A stretch of 8,639 nucleotides of DNA, taken from NCBI GenBank assembly GCA_039916225.1, contig JBDSLU010000512.1, positions 1-8,639 on the forward strand, written 5' to 3'. Position 1 is the stretch's first letter. Each line of letters starts with the position of its first letter. The position numbers and the translations under genes were made by a program. Of this stretch, positions 1-7,595 are shown one piece after another. The notes beneath the pieces were generated by a model, which saw nothing but the letters and a program-made list of their open reading frames with translations, made no database searches and was not told the origin of the DNA. The stretch comes from JBDSLU01 sp039916225 (lineage in GTDB: Bacteria > Acidobacteriota > Vicinamibacteria > Vicinamibacterales > Vicinamibacteraceae).

Positions 1-15
1 GCCGGTTACCAGTGT

Positions 16-750
16 TTACGCTGGGCCCGGCTTGCGGGCGATGATCGTCACGAACATCTGCCCGCCGCGGACGCGGATGTCCTCGAAGCCGGCCTTCTCG
101 ACGAACGTCTGCAGCTCCTGCGGCGTCGATGCCTTGCTGATGTGGGGCGGACGCTCGGCCGGCGGCAGCTTCGCCATCGACTCGAAGAGCGCCCAGCCGT
201 CGACGCTGAGCAGGCTGAAGCTGTCGACGTAGAGGCGGCCGCCCGGCTTCAGCGCGCGAAACGCGCCCTGGATGTAGCGGTAGCGGTCCCACTCCTCGAG
301 GTGCATGAACACCGTCGTGCAGTAGACGACGTCCAGGGTGCCGTCGAGCGACGACGGCAGGCCGTCGCCGGTCAGCTGGACGAAGTCGACGTTGCCGGCA
401 TCGCCGAGCGCGGCACGGGCATGGCCCAGCATCTCGCGCGACACGTCGGCCCCGATCCAGCGCCGCGCCCGGGACGCCAGATGGACGCCGACGCGGCCCG
501 CCCCGCAGCCGATGTCGAGCACGGTATCGGCAGTCGACAGGCCGGTCTCGGCGACGATGTCGTCCGCCGTCGAGCGGCCGGTCCGATCCCACTCCGCATC
601 GCTGTCGTGCCCGGCCACCGCTTTCATCGCGTCGCTGCGCGTCTGCGCCACGCTGTCCCAGACGCGGCCGTACTCGCGGCGGTCGGCGACGCTGACGGTA
701 TAGAAGCGCGAGACGCGCCGGACGATCGAACGAAGCAGGCCTTTCACCAT
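16..750 (-). CDS. Class I SAM-dependent methyltransferase (substrate unknown)
   Basis: A 244-aa protein with the Rossmann-type methyltransferase fold, predicted to transfer a methyl group from S-adenosylmethionine to an unidentified acceptor in the cytoplasm. Motif I is clear (VLDIGCGAGRVG, residues 77-88). An acidic residue after strand 2 (GADVS, D102) would bind the SAM ribose. Strand 4 is VVYCTTVFMHL (141-151), and the post-motif LKPGGRLYVD (167-176) is typical of the Methyltransf_11/25 group. About 60 residues precede the fold, with a basic N-terminus (MVKGLLRSIVRRVSRF) that could be amphipathic and touch the membrane; it is not a signal peptide. The ATG at 748-750 is the natural start, though no strong ribosome-binding site is visible. 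The gene lies 60 bp downstream of the transporter/HEAT gene on the same strand, so co-transcription is plausible. The acceptor (small molecule, lipid, sugar or protein) cannot be told from sequence. Confidence 0.9.
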   Translation of the reverse strand: MVKGLLRSIVRRVSRFYTVSVADRREYGRVWDSVAQTRSDAMKAVAGHDSDAEWDRTGRSTADDIVAETGLSTADTVLDIGCGAGRVGVHLASRARRWIGADVSREMLGHARAALGDAGNVDFVQLTGDGLPSSLDGTLDVVYCTTVFMHLEEWDRYRYIQGAFRALKPGGRLYVDSFSLLSVDGWALFESMAKLPPAERPPHISKASTPQELQTFVEKAGFEDIRVRGGQMFVTIIARKPGPA

Positions 751-810
751 CGAGCGCGATGTTAATCGATTCGGGCGGAACGGCCATCCGTCCAGCGACG
801 GTCGCGATCG

Positions 811-3681
811 CTAGCCGAGGCCTATCCCGTCGGCCGATGACGCCCACGTCTGGTGGACGTGCGGCGCGTCGGGCGGCGCCTGCTCCATCGGCTCGGACAT
901 CGGCGCGGCCTCGCCCGCCAGCTTGGCCCGGGCCTGCCGCACGGTCTCGCGGAGCAGCGGATCCCCGCTGACGTCGATCCGATCGAGCTCGCCGGCGAGC
1001 TGGTGCAGGCCGAGCGCGCCGATGGCGTAGACACCGCACGAGCGCAGCCACGGGTCGGGGCTGCGCACCAGGGCCGACACCGCATCCTCGTGCGACTCGA
1101 CGCGCGTGCCGAGCACCTCGTTGGCGAGGCGGACGCGCTCCTGCCGCGACACCTGCGGATCGAGCAGCGGCAGGACCAGGGTCCGCACCTGCGGCTTCAG
1201 CACCGCGTCGAGGAACTCCAGGGCGTTGGCCCGCACGGTGGCGTCCTCGGCCATGACGCCGACGTAGGCGCTCTCGACGTCGAAGCGCGGCCAGCGAATC
1301 GCCATCAGCCGGAAGATGCGCTCGACTTCGTAGCGCATCGACGTCTCGAGCGCGACCGCGACCGGGTCGGTGGACTGCAGTGGGTCGGTCAGCGAGCCCA
1401 GGATCTGGTACGAGCGGTAGTGGCCCATCACTTCGGCCATCAGCACCATCTCGATGGCCGCGCGTTCGAGGGGCAGGTCCGGATGCCTGGCGCGGAGCGT
1501 CGCGAGCGCGCCGATGACGCGCAGCCGCAGCGTCACGTCGGCCTCGAGCAGGTGATCGACGAGCAGGCGCGACCCGACCTCGGTACCGATGCGGGCGACG
1601 ATGTCGGGGATCTCGCGCCGCAGCGCCAGCGGCACCGACGGCTCGTCGAGCAGCAGCGCCAGCGGCGGCAGCGCCAACGGGCCGAAGGCGCACAGTGCGT
1701 CGTGGGCGGCCCGCCGCACCGCGTCGTCCTCGAGGCGGGTGGCGATCGCCGGAACCAAGTCGAGGCGCGACGCCTTGGCCGCGGCGGCGACGGCATGCGA
1801 GGCGACCTCGGGGTCGTCGTCGGCCACCAGCGTGGCCAGGTCGGCCAGCTCGGCCCCGACCTCACCGGACAGCCGGCCGAGGAGCATCGCCGCCTCGACC
1901 CGGGCACGCCGGCCCTCGGGGCCGCGCTCGCTGGCCATCGTCCCGAGCAGCACGCGCGCCGCTTCCAGGTTCTGGTAGCGGCCGGGACGGCTGTAGAGCG
2001 CCACCATGCTGGCGCGGATCGAGAAGTCCTCGAAGTCGCCGAGCGCGTCGATCTGGGCCAGCGGATCGACCCGGGCGTGATACGCGAGCCAGAGCAGCGC
2101 CTCGGTCCGGACCTCGATGTCGGGATCGTGCAGCAGGCGCTCGGCCTCGGCCCGGATCGTCAGGTCGGGCGCGGTCCGCAGCGCGGCCAGGGCCCGGGCC
2201 CGGACGGCCGGCGTCTCGTGGGTCAACAGGGCGCGAACGGCGTCGAGCGGCGGCCGCCGTCCACTCTGGGCGAAGGCCCGCAGCACGTAGAGGATGGCGT
2301 CCGGATCGCCGGCGTCGAAGGCCTTGGCCAGCACCGCCGAGGCCGATCGATCCATCGACGCGGTGGCGGCGCGCTCGAGGTCGAGCCGGTATTGATGGAG
2401 GCTGTCGGTGATGGCCGAGACGTAGCCGCGGCGGAGGACGAGCGCCAGCCCGACCCAGCCGGCGCAGGCCACGGCACAGCACGTGGCGAGACCGCGCAGC
2501 CCGAACCCGAGGCCGGGAAACGCCACCAGTCCGATGGCGAAGCCCTTGGTCGCCAGGCCGAGCAGCACCCCGCCGACACCGTCGCCGACGCGGCTGACGA
2601 GGACGTCGATGGCGCCCTTGACGCCGCTCTTCACGTGCGACGGCAGCGGGAGATAGAGGAGCTCGAACGTCGCCTTGTCGATCGAGAACCGCAGCCCCTG
2701 GTCGAAGGCGTTGGTCAGGATGACGGCGAAGAAGAACGGTGCCACCACCGTCAGCATCGAGCCGGCGAGCAGGGCGACCGGCAGCAGGAGAACGGTGACG
2801 CCGACGCCCCAGCGCCGCAGGGCTGGCCCGGTCGCAGCCAGCTGGATGACGAAGGCCGCCATCCCCATCCCGAGGTTGAAGGTACCGAAGAGGCGCGTCA
2901 GGCGATCGGTGTCACCGCCGTAACGTTCGCTGGCGATCAGGCTGAACTGGAAGCCGGTCCACTGGGTGATGATCGCCACCAGGAAGACCATCAGCGCCAG
3001 CGCCGTCAGGTAGCGCGATCGGCGGACGACGCCGAAGGCGGCCAGCAGCCGCAGCGGCGGCCGGCGCTGCTTCCGCTTCGGCGACTGCCGCCGCTCGGAC
3101 CAGGCGAGGTTGACGACGATCGCCGCCATGAAGATCAGCACCGCCAGCACGAGCAGCAGGTTGACCGTGCCGATCCGCCGGGCCAGCTCGCGGGCGAGCA
3201 GCCCGCCACCGATGGCGCCGGCGCTGGCTCCCGCCCCGATCACCCCGAACAGCCGGCGCGCCTGCCGGGCATCGAAGACCGAGCTGGCGAAGGTCCACGC
3301 CTGGACCGGCACGACCACGCCGAAACAGTTGACCCAGACGTAGAAGACGCCGGTCATGCCGGTGCCGTGGAAGCGGAACGCCCACCAGAACAGGATGACG
3401 TTGAGGCCGAAGAATATGAGCGAGCCGGTGATGACGGCGCGCGACCCGACACGCTCCGAGACCAGGCCGTAGATGGGCAGGGCCGCGCTCAGGACGAGCG
3501 GCACCGCGACGTAGGCATAGACGAGGCTGTAGGCGCCGAACTCGCCCAGAAAGAGCCCGTTGCGAATGGGCTTGGCAAGGAGGAAGCCGGCGACCGCAAG
3601 GGCGACGTAGAGGAACGTCAGGACGACGGCGCGGCCCTCGCCGGGCCTCACGTCGAGCGCGTTCGAGGCCGCTGCCAGCAT
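811..3681 (-). CDS. NTT/Npt-like (ADP/ATP translocase-type) membrane protein fused to HEAT repeats
   Basis: A roughly 956-aa inner-membrane protein; residues are counted from the ATG at 3681. Residues about 17-417 form an MFS-like bundle of roughly 12 membrane helices, with a strongly basic central loop near residues 198-208 as expected between helices 6 and 7. Family signatures are KPIRN in helix 1 (K37), RRLFGVIGAGASAG (142-155), and FELLYLPLP (E340) followed by a K-rich, AID-containing stretch. The last resembles the E-x-x-Y-[IL]-P-L region of plastid and rickettsial ATP/ADP translocases. Residues about 435-930 are a helical HEAT-type solenoid (for example ALLTHETPAVRARALAAL), followed by a Pro/Ala-rich tail. 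A GTG at 3690 is possible three codons upstream, just after an in-frame stop; ATG is preferred by comparison with its paralogue. It is divergent from that paralogue and upstream of the methyltransferase gene. The transported solute is unknown; membrane topology and the HEAT domain are more certain than nucleotide exchange. Confidence 0.88.
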   Translation of the reverse strand: MLAAASNALDVRPGEGRAVVLTFLYVALAVAGFLLAKPIRNGLFLGEFGAYSLVYAYVAVPLVLSAALPIYGLVSERVGSRAVITGSLIFFGLNVILFWWAFRFHGTGMTGVFYVWVNCFGVVVPVQAWTFASSVFDARQARRLFGVIGAGASAGAIGGGLLARELARRIGTVNLLLVLAVLIFMAAIVVNLAWSERRQSPKRKQRRPPLRLLAAFGVVRRSRYLTALALMVFLVAIITQWTGFQFSLIASERYGGDTDRLTRLFGTFNLGMGMAAFVIQLAATGPALRRWGVGVTVLLLPVALLAGSMLTVVAPFFFAVILTNAFDQGLRFSIDKATFELLYLPLPSHVKSGVKGAIDVLVSRVGDGVGGVLLGLATKGFAIGLVAFPGLGFGLRGLATCCAVACAGWVGLALVLRRGYVSAITDSLHQYRLDLERAATASMDRSASAVLAKAFDAGDPDAILYVLRAFAQSGRRPPLDAVRALLTHETPAVRARALAALRTAPDLTIRAEAERLLHDPDIEVRTEALLWLAYHARVDPLAQIDALGDFEDFSIRASMVALYSRPGRYQNLEAARVLLGTMASERGPEGRRARVEAAMLLGRLSGEVGAELADLATLVADDDPEVASHAVAAAAKASRLDLVPAIATRLEDDAVRRAAHDALCAFGPLALPPLALLLDEPSVPLALRREIPDIVARIGTEVGSRLLVDHLLEADVTLRLRVIGALATLRARHPDLPLERAAIEMVLMAEVMGHYRSYQILGSLTDPLQSTDPVAVALETSMRYEVERIFRLMAIRWPRFDVESAYVGVMAEDATVRANALEFLDAVLKPQVRTLVLPLLDPQVSRQERVRLANEVLGTRVESHEDAVSALVRSPDPWLRSCGVYAIGALGLHQLAGELDRIDVSGDPLLRETVRQARAKLAGEAAPMSEPMEQAPPDAPHVHQTWASSADGIGLG

Positions 3682-3815
3682 CCGCCGCACGAGCCGAGTC
3701 TAGCAGCCGGGCGTGAAAGTCCCGCGGCACCCGCGCGCCCACGCCGGTCGTCGCCTCCCGGCGACGGTCCGTCCGCCGCCCGGGCGTTTCGCCGCCGGTG
3801 GTACCATGCGACCCG
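3682..3815. promoter_or_regulatory. Divergent intergenic region between the two transporter/HEAT paralogues
   Basis: This short, very GC-rich interval must hold the promoters, and possibly shared control sites, of both head-to-head genes. I see no convincing -35/-10 pair. The one distinct structure is a perfect dyad at 3749-3766, CGTCGCC-TCCC-GGCGACG (7-bp arms, 4-base loop), which could be an operator or a 5'-leader hairpin. In such GC-rich DNA a 7-bp palindrome can also arise by chance. Neither gene has a strong Shine-Dalgarno sequence; for the plus-strand gene, GGTGG at 3797-3801 lies rather far upstream of the ATG at 3816. Confidence 0.4.
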
Positions 3816-6800
3816 ATGGGTCGCCTGCTTCGTCGCCTGCTTGGACCAATCGTCGACGTCAGCGAGCAGGAGAGCGTCACGCTGGTGATGATGTTCGCCT
3901 ATTCGTTCCTGGCGATGACGGCGTACAACATCCTCAAGCCGATCACGCGATCGCAGTTCATCTCGCAGCTCGGGGCCGACAACATCCCCTACATCCCGCT
4001 GGTGGCGGCGTTCGCCATCGGCGTGATCATGCAGGGCTACAGCCGGGCCGCCGGGATCATCCCGCCCAAGTGGGTCATTCCCGTGGCGCAGGGGGCGATG
4101 GCCGGAATCCTGGTCGGGTTCTGGGTCCTGTTCCAGACCGGCAACTGGATGGTGGCGGCCGGGTTCTATTTCTTCGGCCTGATCATGGGCATCCTCCTGA
4201 TCAGCCAGTTCTGGACCCTGGCCAACGAAATCTACGACGCGCGACAGGCCAAGCGCCTGTTCGGCTTCATCGGGGCGGGCGCCAGCCTGGGCGGGATCGC
4301 CGGCTCCTCGCTGCTGACGTTCTCGACCAAGGCGTTCGGCACCAACAACCTCCTGCTGGTGAGCGCGGCCCTGCTCGGGGTCGCAGCCCTGCTCGTGCTC
4401 AGCATCGAGGCGCGCAGTCCCGTCCAGCTCGCCTCCATCGCCAAGGCCGGCGAAGAGAAGGGCGTCGGCGGCGGCGAGGCGCTGCGGATGCTGCGCGAGT
4501 CGCGGCACCTGCAGGTCATCTCGCTCGTCATCGCCTTCGGCGCCATCGGCGCCTACCTGATCGAGCAGCAGCTGAACATGGCGGCCGAGGCGTTCAAGGG
4601 CCGCACCGCCGTCGACAGCCTGACGGCGTTCCTCGGCACCGTCCAGCTCTATACGTCGATCGCCGGCTTCCTGATCCAGGTGCTGGCGACCAGCCGCATC
4701 CATCGCCTGCTGGGCATCGGCTTCGCGCTGCTGATTCTGCCGGTCAGCCTCGGGACCAGCGCCGCCATCATGCTGGCCAACGCCGCGCTCTGGGCCCCGT
4801 CGCTGGCCCGCGTCTTCGACACCTCGCTGCGCTACACCGTCGACAAGACGACGCGCGAGATCCTGTTCCTGCCGCTGCCCGGCCAGTTGAAGCGGCAGGC
4901 CAAGCCGTTCGTCGACGTGACGGTGGATCGCACGGCCAAGGGCGTCGGCGGCCTGCTGGCGCTGCTGCTGATCGCGCCGTGGGGCCTGAACCTCGACTGG
5001 CAGCACGTCAGCTACGCCAGCCTGGTCGTGTGCGGCTTGTGGATCTTCACCGCGGTCAAGGCCAAACAGGGCTACATCAACGCGTTCCGCCAGGGTCTCG
5101 CCCGTGGCGACGTCGAGCCGGAAGCGCACCGGCTGGCGACCGCCGACGCGTCGACCATCGAGACGCTGGTCGCCGAGCTCGCCGATCCCGACGAAGCGCG
5201 CGTGCGCTACGCCATCGACGTCCTCGAGTCGCTCGACAAGCGCAACCTGATCACGCCGCTGCTGCTCTACCACGAGTCGCCGAAGGTGCGGGCGCGGGCA
5301 CTGGGGGCGTTGTCGGCGGCACCGCGCGAAGTCGCGGCCAAGTGGCGATCGGGCGTGCAGCGGATGCTCGGCGACGAGAGCGCCGAAGTGCGGGCGGCGG
5401 CCGTTGGGGCCCTGGCCACGCTCGGCGGCGAGGCCCAGGTCGACCTGGCCCGGCCCTATCTCGACGACGCCAACCCGCGCATCGCGGCGACGGCGGCCGT
5501 CGTCCTCGCCGGCAGCGCGTCGGAAGCCGACCGCGAGCTGGCGGAGCGGGCGCTGGCCCGGCTCTCCGGTGCATCGGGCGATCGCCACGCGTCACGGCGC
5601 GAGGTCGCCATCGCGCTCCGGCAGATCCGCGATCCGCGCACCAGCATGCTGCTGGTGCCGCTCCTGAACGACGCCAACCCCGTCGTCGCGACCGAGGCGA
5701 TGCGGACGGTGCGCGAGCGCGGCCAGGGCGATTTCCTGTTCGTCCCGGCGCTGGTCTCGCTTCTCCGTCATCGGATTCTCAAGGCGCCGGCCCGTGACGT
5801 GCTCGTCGGCTACGGCGAAGAGGTCGTCCCGGCGCTCGCCCACTTCCTCCGTGATCCCGAGGAAGACGTCTGGGTGCGGCGGCACCTGCCGTCGACGCTG
5901 TCGCGCATCCCCTGTCAGGCGGCGATGGATGTCCTGGTGGCGGCGCTGGTCGGCGAGAAGGACCCGTTCCTGCGCTACAAGTGCGTCGCGGCCGTCGATC
6001 GGCTGCATCGCGAGCATCCCGAGCTGACCTTCGATCCCAGTCCGATCGAGACGCTGGCGTGGCTGGAGGGGATGCAGTACTACCAGTTCCTCTCCTATTA
6101 CGACAATCTGTTCATCCGCGGGGGCATTACCGTGCCCTGCCTGCTGAAATCGCTGCTCGACGAGAAGCGGGCCCGGGCCAAGGAGCGCGTCTTCTTCATG
6201 CTCGGCCTGCTCTACCCGCGCCGCGACGTGATGGCGGCGCGCTGGGAGCTGGAGCACGGCGACGCGCGCGCCAAGGCCTCGGCCTCCGAGTACCTCGACA
6301 ACGTGCTGTCGGGTCCGCTGCGCCGGCGGCTGATGCCGATGCTCGAGGACCTGCCCGACGAGGAGCGCGTCACCCGCGGCAACGTCATCCTGCGGACGCG
6401 CCCGCGCGATGTCGAGGAAACGCTGCTGATCCTCATCAACAGCGACGACGAAGTCGTGTCGGCGGCGGCGATCGACCTGGTCGGCCGCCTCGAGCTGCGC
6501 ACGCTGGCCGACGATCTCGATCACGTGCTGGCGCACCGGGACGTGCGCAACTGGCACGTCTTCGAGGCGGCGTCGTGGACGATGGCCGGCCTGCGGCTCA
6601 AGGCCACCAAGCGCCGGGCGTTGTGGCTGGAGCCGCTGCCCAGCGTCGAGATCGCCAGCCGGCTGCGGGCCATCCCGATCTTCGCCTCGGTCGCGACCGA
6701 CGAGCTGTTCCGCATCGCGCGGACCGGCCGCCAGGTGCGCCTCGATCCCGGGCACACACTCTACGAAGCCGGCTCGCTGCCCTCGCACATCTACCTGTTG

Positions 6801-7595
6801 CTCGACGGCCACGTCCGCGCGACGGCGCGAGACGGCGAGGCGCGCGACGTCGCGCACCCGTCGCCGCTCGGCCTCGAGGAGATGCTCGAAGAACGGCCGC
6901 ACCCCGAGACGGTGCGCGCCACCGAGACCTCGGTCGCGCTCCAGCTCGCGGCCGACGAGGCCCGCGGCCTGCTGGCCGACAACACCGACCTCGTCCAGGG
7001 GCTGTTCCGCTGGATGCTCGACCACCCGGCGTTCGGCACCGGCCGGCTGGTGCTGCGCGGCACCGCCGACGTTCCGCGCGAAGGCGGCTCGATCGTCGAC
7101 ACCGGTCCGCCGCCCGACGCCTCGCAGCCGGGCGGCCTGCTGCGACCGATCGACGTCGTGCTGGCGCTGCGGCGGATCCCGGTGTTCGCGCGCAGCGCCG
7201 TCGAGGCCCGCCTCGCGCTCGCGGCGATCTCGCACGAGGAGCGGCTCGAACCGAACGGCGTGCTCGTCCACGCCTCCGACCCGCCGGCGATTCGCGTCGT
7301 CGTCGAGGGTGAGCTCGAGGCGCAGGAGCCGGGCGGCGAGCCGATGACGATCTGTCCGGGCGACGCCGTCGGCGTGCTCGAGACCTGTGCCGGCCTCCCG
7401 ATCGGCGCCAACATCCGCGTGACGCTGCCGGGCCGCGCCCTGCGCATCAGCCACGAGGACTTCTTCGATCTGCTCGGCCAGCGCGCCGATCTGCTGCAGT
7501 CGCTGTTCGCGACGCTCTTCGGCGCCCGTCGCGCCGAGTGGGGACTGGCCGGCGGCGAATCGCCGGGAGCAGCGCCGGTGCGGGAACTCGTGTGA
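3816..7595 (+). CDS. NTT/Npt-like membrane protein fused to HEAT repeats and two CNB-like domains
   Basis: A roughly 1259-aa inner-membrane protein, paralogous over its first ~930 residues to the divergent neighbour. Residues about 20-415 are an MFS-like bundle with the family signatures NILKPITRSQF (K41), AKRLFGFIGAGASLGG (about 145-160) and TREILFLPLP (E348). Residues about 440-935 are HEAT-type repeats (for example ESPKVRARALGALSAAP, DESAEVRAAAVGALATLGG), ending in a module shared with the paralogue (VFFMLGLLYP ... SEYLDNVL). Two CRP-type beta-barrel domains follow, at about 942-1069 (6640-7020) and 1109-1235 (7140-7520); both appear to lack the canonical phosphate-binding Glu/Arg signature. 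The ATG at 3816 is chosen because MGRLLRRLLGP resembles starts of related proteins; an in-frame GTG at 3798 would add six residues. The stop overlaps the next gene's GTG by 4 bp, so the two are probably translationally coupled. Nucleotide transport is family-based inference; a sensory role is equally possible. Confidence 0.88.
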   Translation: MGRLLRRLLGPIVDVSEQESVTLVMMFAYSFLAMTAYNILKPITRSQFISQLGADNIPYIPLVAAFAIGVIMQGYSRAAGIIPPKWVIPVAQGAMAGILVGFWVLFQTGNWMVAAGFYFFGLIMGILLISQFWTLANEIYDARQAKRLFGFIGAGASLGGIAGSSLLTFSTKAFGTNNLLLVSAALLGVAALLVLSIEARSPVQLASIAKAGEEKGVGGGEALRMLRESRHLQVISLVIAFGAIGAYLIEQQLNMAAEAFKGRTAVDSLTAFLGTVQLYTSIAGFLIQVLATSRIHRLLGIGFALLILPVSLGTSAAIMLANAALWAPSLARVFDTSLRYTVDKTTREILFLPLPGQLKRQAKPFVDVTVDRTAKGVGGLLALLLIAPWGLNLDWQHVSYASLVVCGLWIFTAVKAKQGYINAFRQGLARGDVEPEAHRLATADASTIETLVAELADPDEARVRYAIDVLESLDKRNLITPLLLYHESPKVRARALGALSAAPREVAAKWRSGVQRMLGDESAEVRAAAVGALATLGGEAQVDLARPYLDDANPRIAATAAVVLAGSASEADRELAERALARLSGASGDRHASRREVAIALRQIRDPRTSMLLVPLLNDANPVVATEAMRTVRERGQGDFLFVPALVSLLRHRILKAPARDVLVGYGEEVVPALAHFLRDPEEDVWVRRHLPSTLSRIPCQAAMDVLVAALVGEKDPFLRYKCVAAVDRLHREHPELTFDPSPIETLAWLEGMQYYQFLSYYDNLFIRGGITVPCLLKSLLDEKRARAKERVFFMLGLLYPRRDVMAARWELEHGDARAKASASEYLDNVLSGPLRRRLMPMLEDLPDEERVTRGNVILRTRPRDVEETLLILINSDDEVVSAAAIDLVGRLELRTLADDLDHVLAHRDVRNWHVFEAASWTMAGLRLKATKRRALWLEPLPSVEIASRLRAIPIFASVATDELFRIARTGRQVRLDPGHTLYEAGSLPSHIYLLLDGHVRATARDGEARDVAHPSPLGLEEMLEERPHPETVRATETSVALQLAADEARGLLADNTDLVQGLFRWMLDHPAFGTGRLVLRGTADVPREGGSIVDTGPPPDASQPGGLLRPIDVVLALRRIPVFARSAVEARLALAAISHEERLEPNGVLVHASDPPAIRVVVEGELEAQEPGGEPMTICPGDAVGVLETCAGLPIGANIRVTLPGRALRISHEDFFDLLGQRADLLQSLFATLFGARRAEWGLAGGESPGAAPVRELV

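Noticed and set aside
751..810. Terminator or small RNA between the two minus-strand genes
   Set aside because: Only a weak, bulged GGACGG/CCGTTCC pairing is visible, with no T-run and no conserved RNA motif.
853..3888. Very long plus-strand open frame (about 1011 codons) opposite the minus-strand transporter/HEAT gene
   Set aside because: Its product is a low-complexity Arg/Gly/Asp/Gln/His-rich sequence with no domain pattern. It is the antisense shadow of a GC-rich gene; the opposite strand encodes clear membrane helices and HEAT repeats.
3648..5588. Long minus-strand open frame (about 646 codons) opposite the plus-strand transporter gene, and a similar one at 5592-7454
   Set aside because: Same antisense composition artefact (Arg/Gln/Asp/Gly-rich, no motifs). 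The real coding strand has recognisable NTT, HEAT and CNB-like domains.
7538..7591. Upstream GTG start for the exported DUF4198 protein
   Set aside because: It would place about 18 polar, Arg/Gly-rich residues before the signal peptide and overlap the upstream gene by 58 bp. The GTG at 7592 gives a standard signal peptide and a 4-bp overlap.
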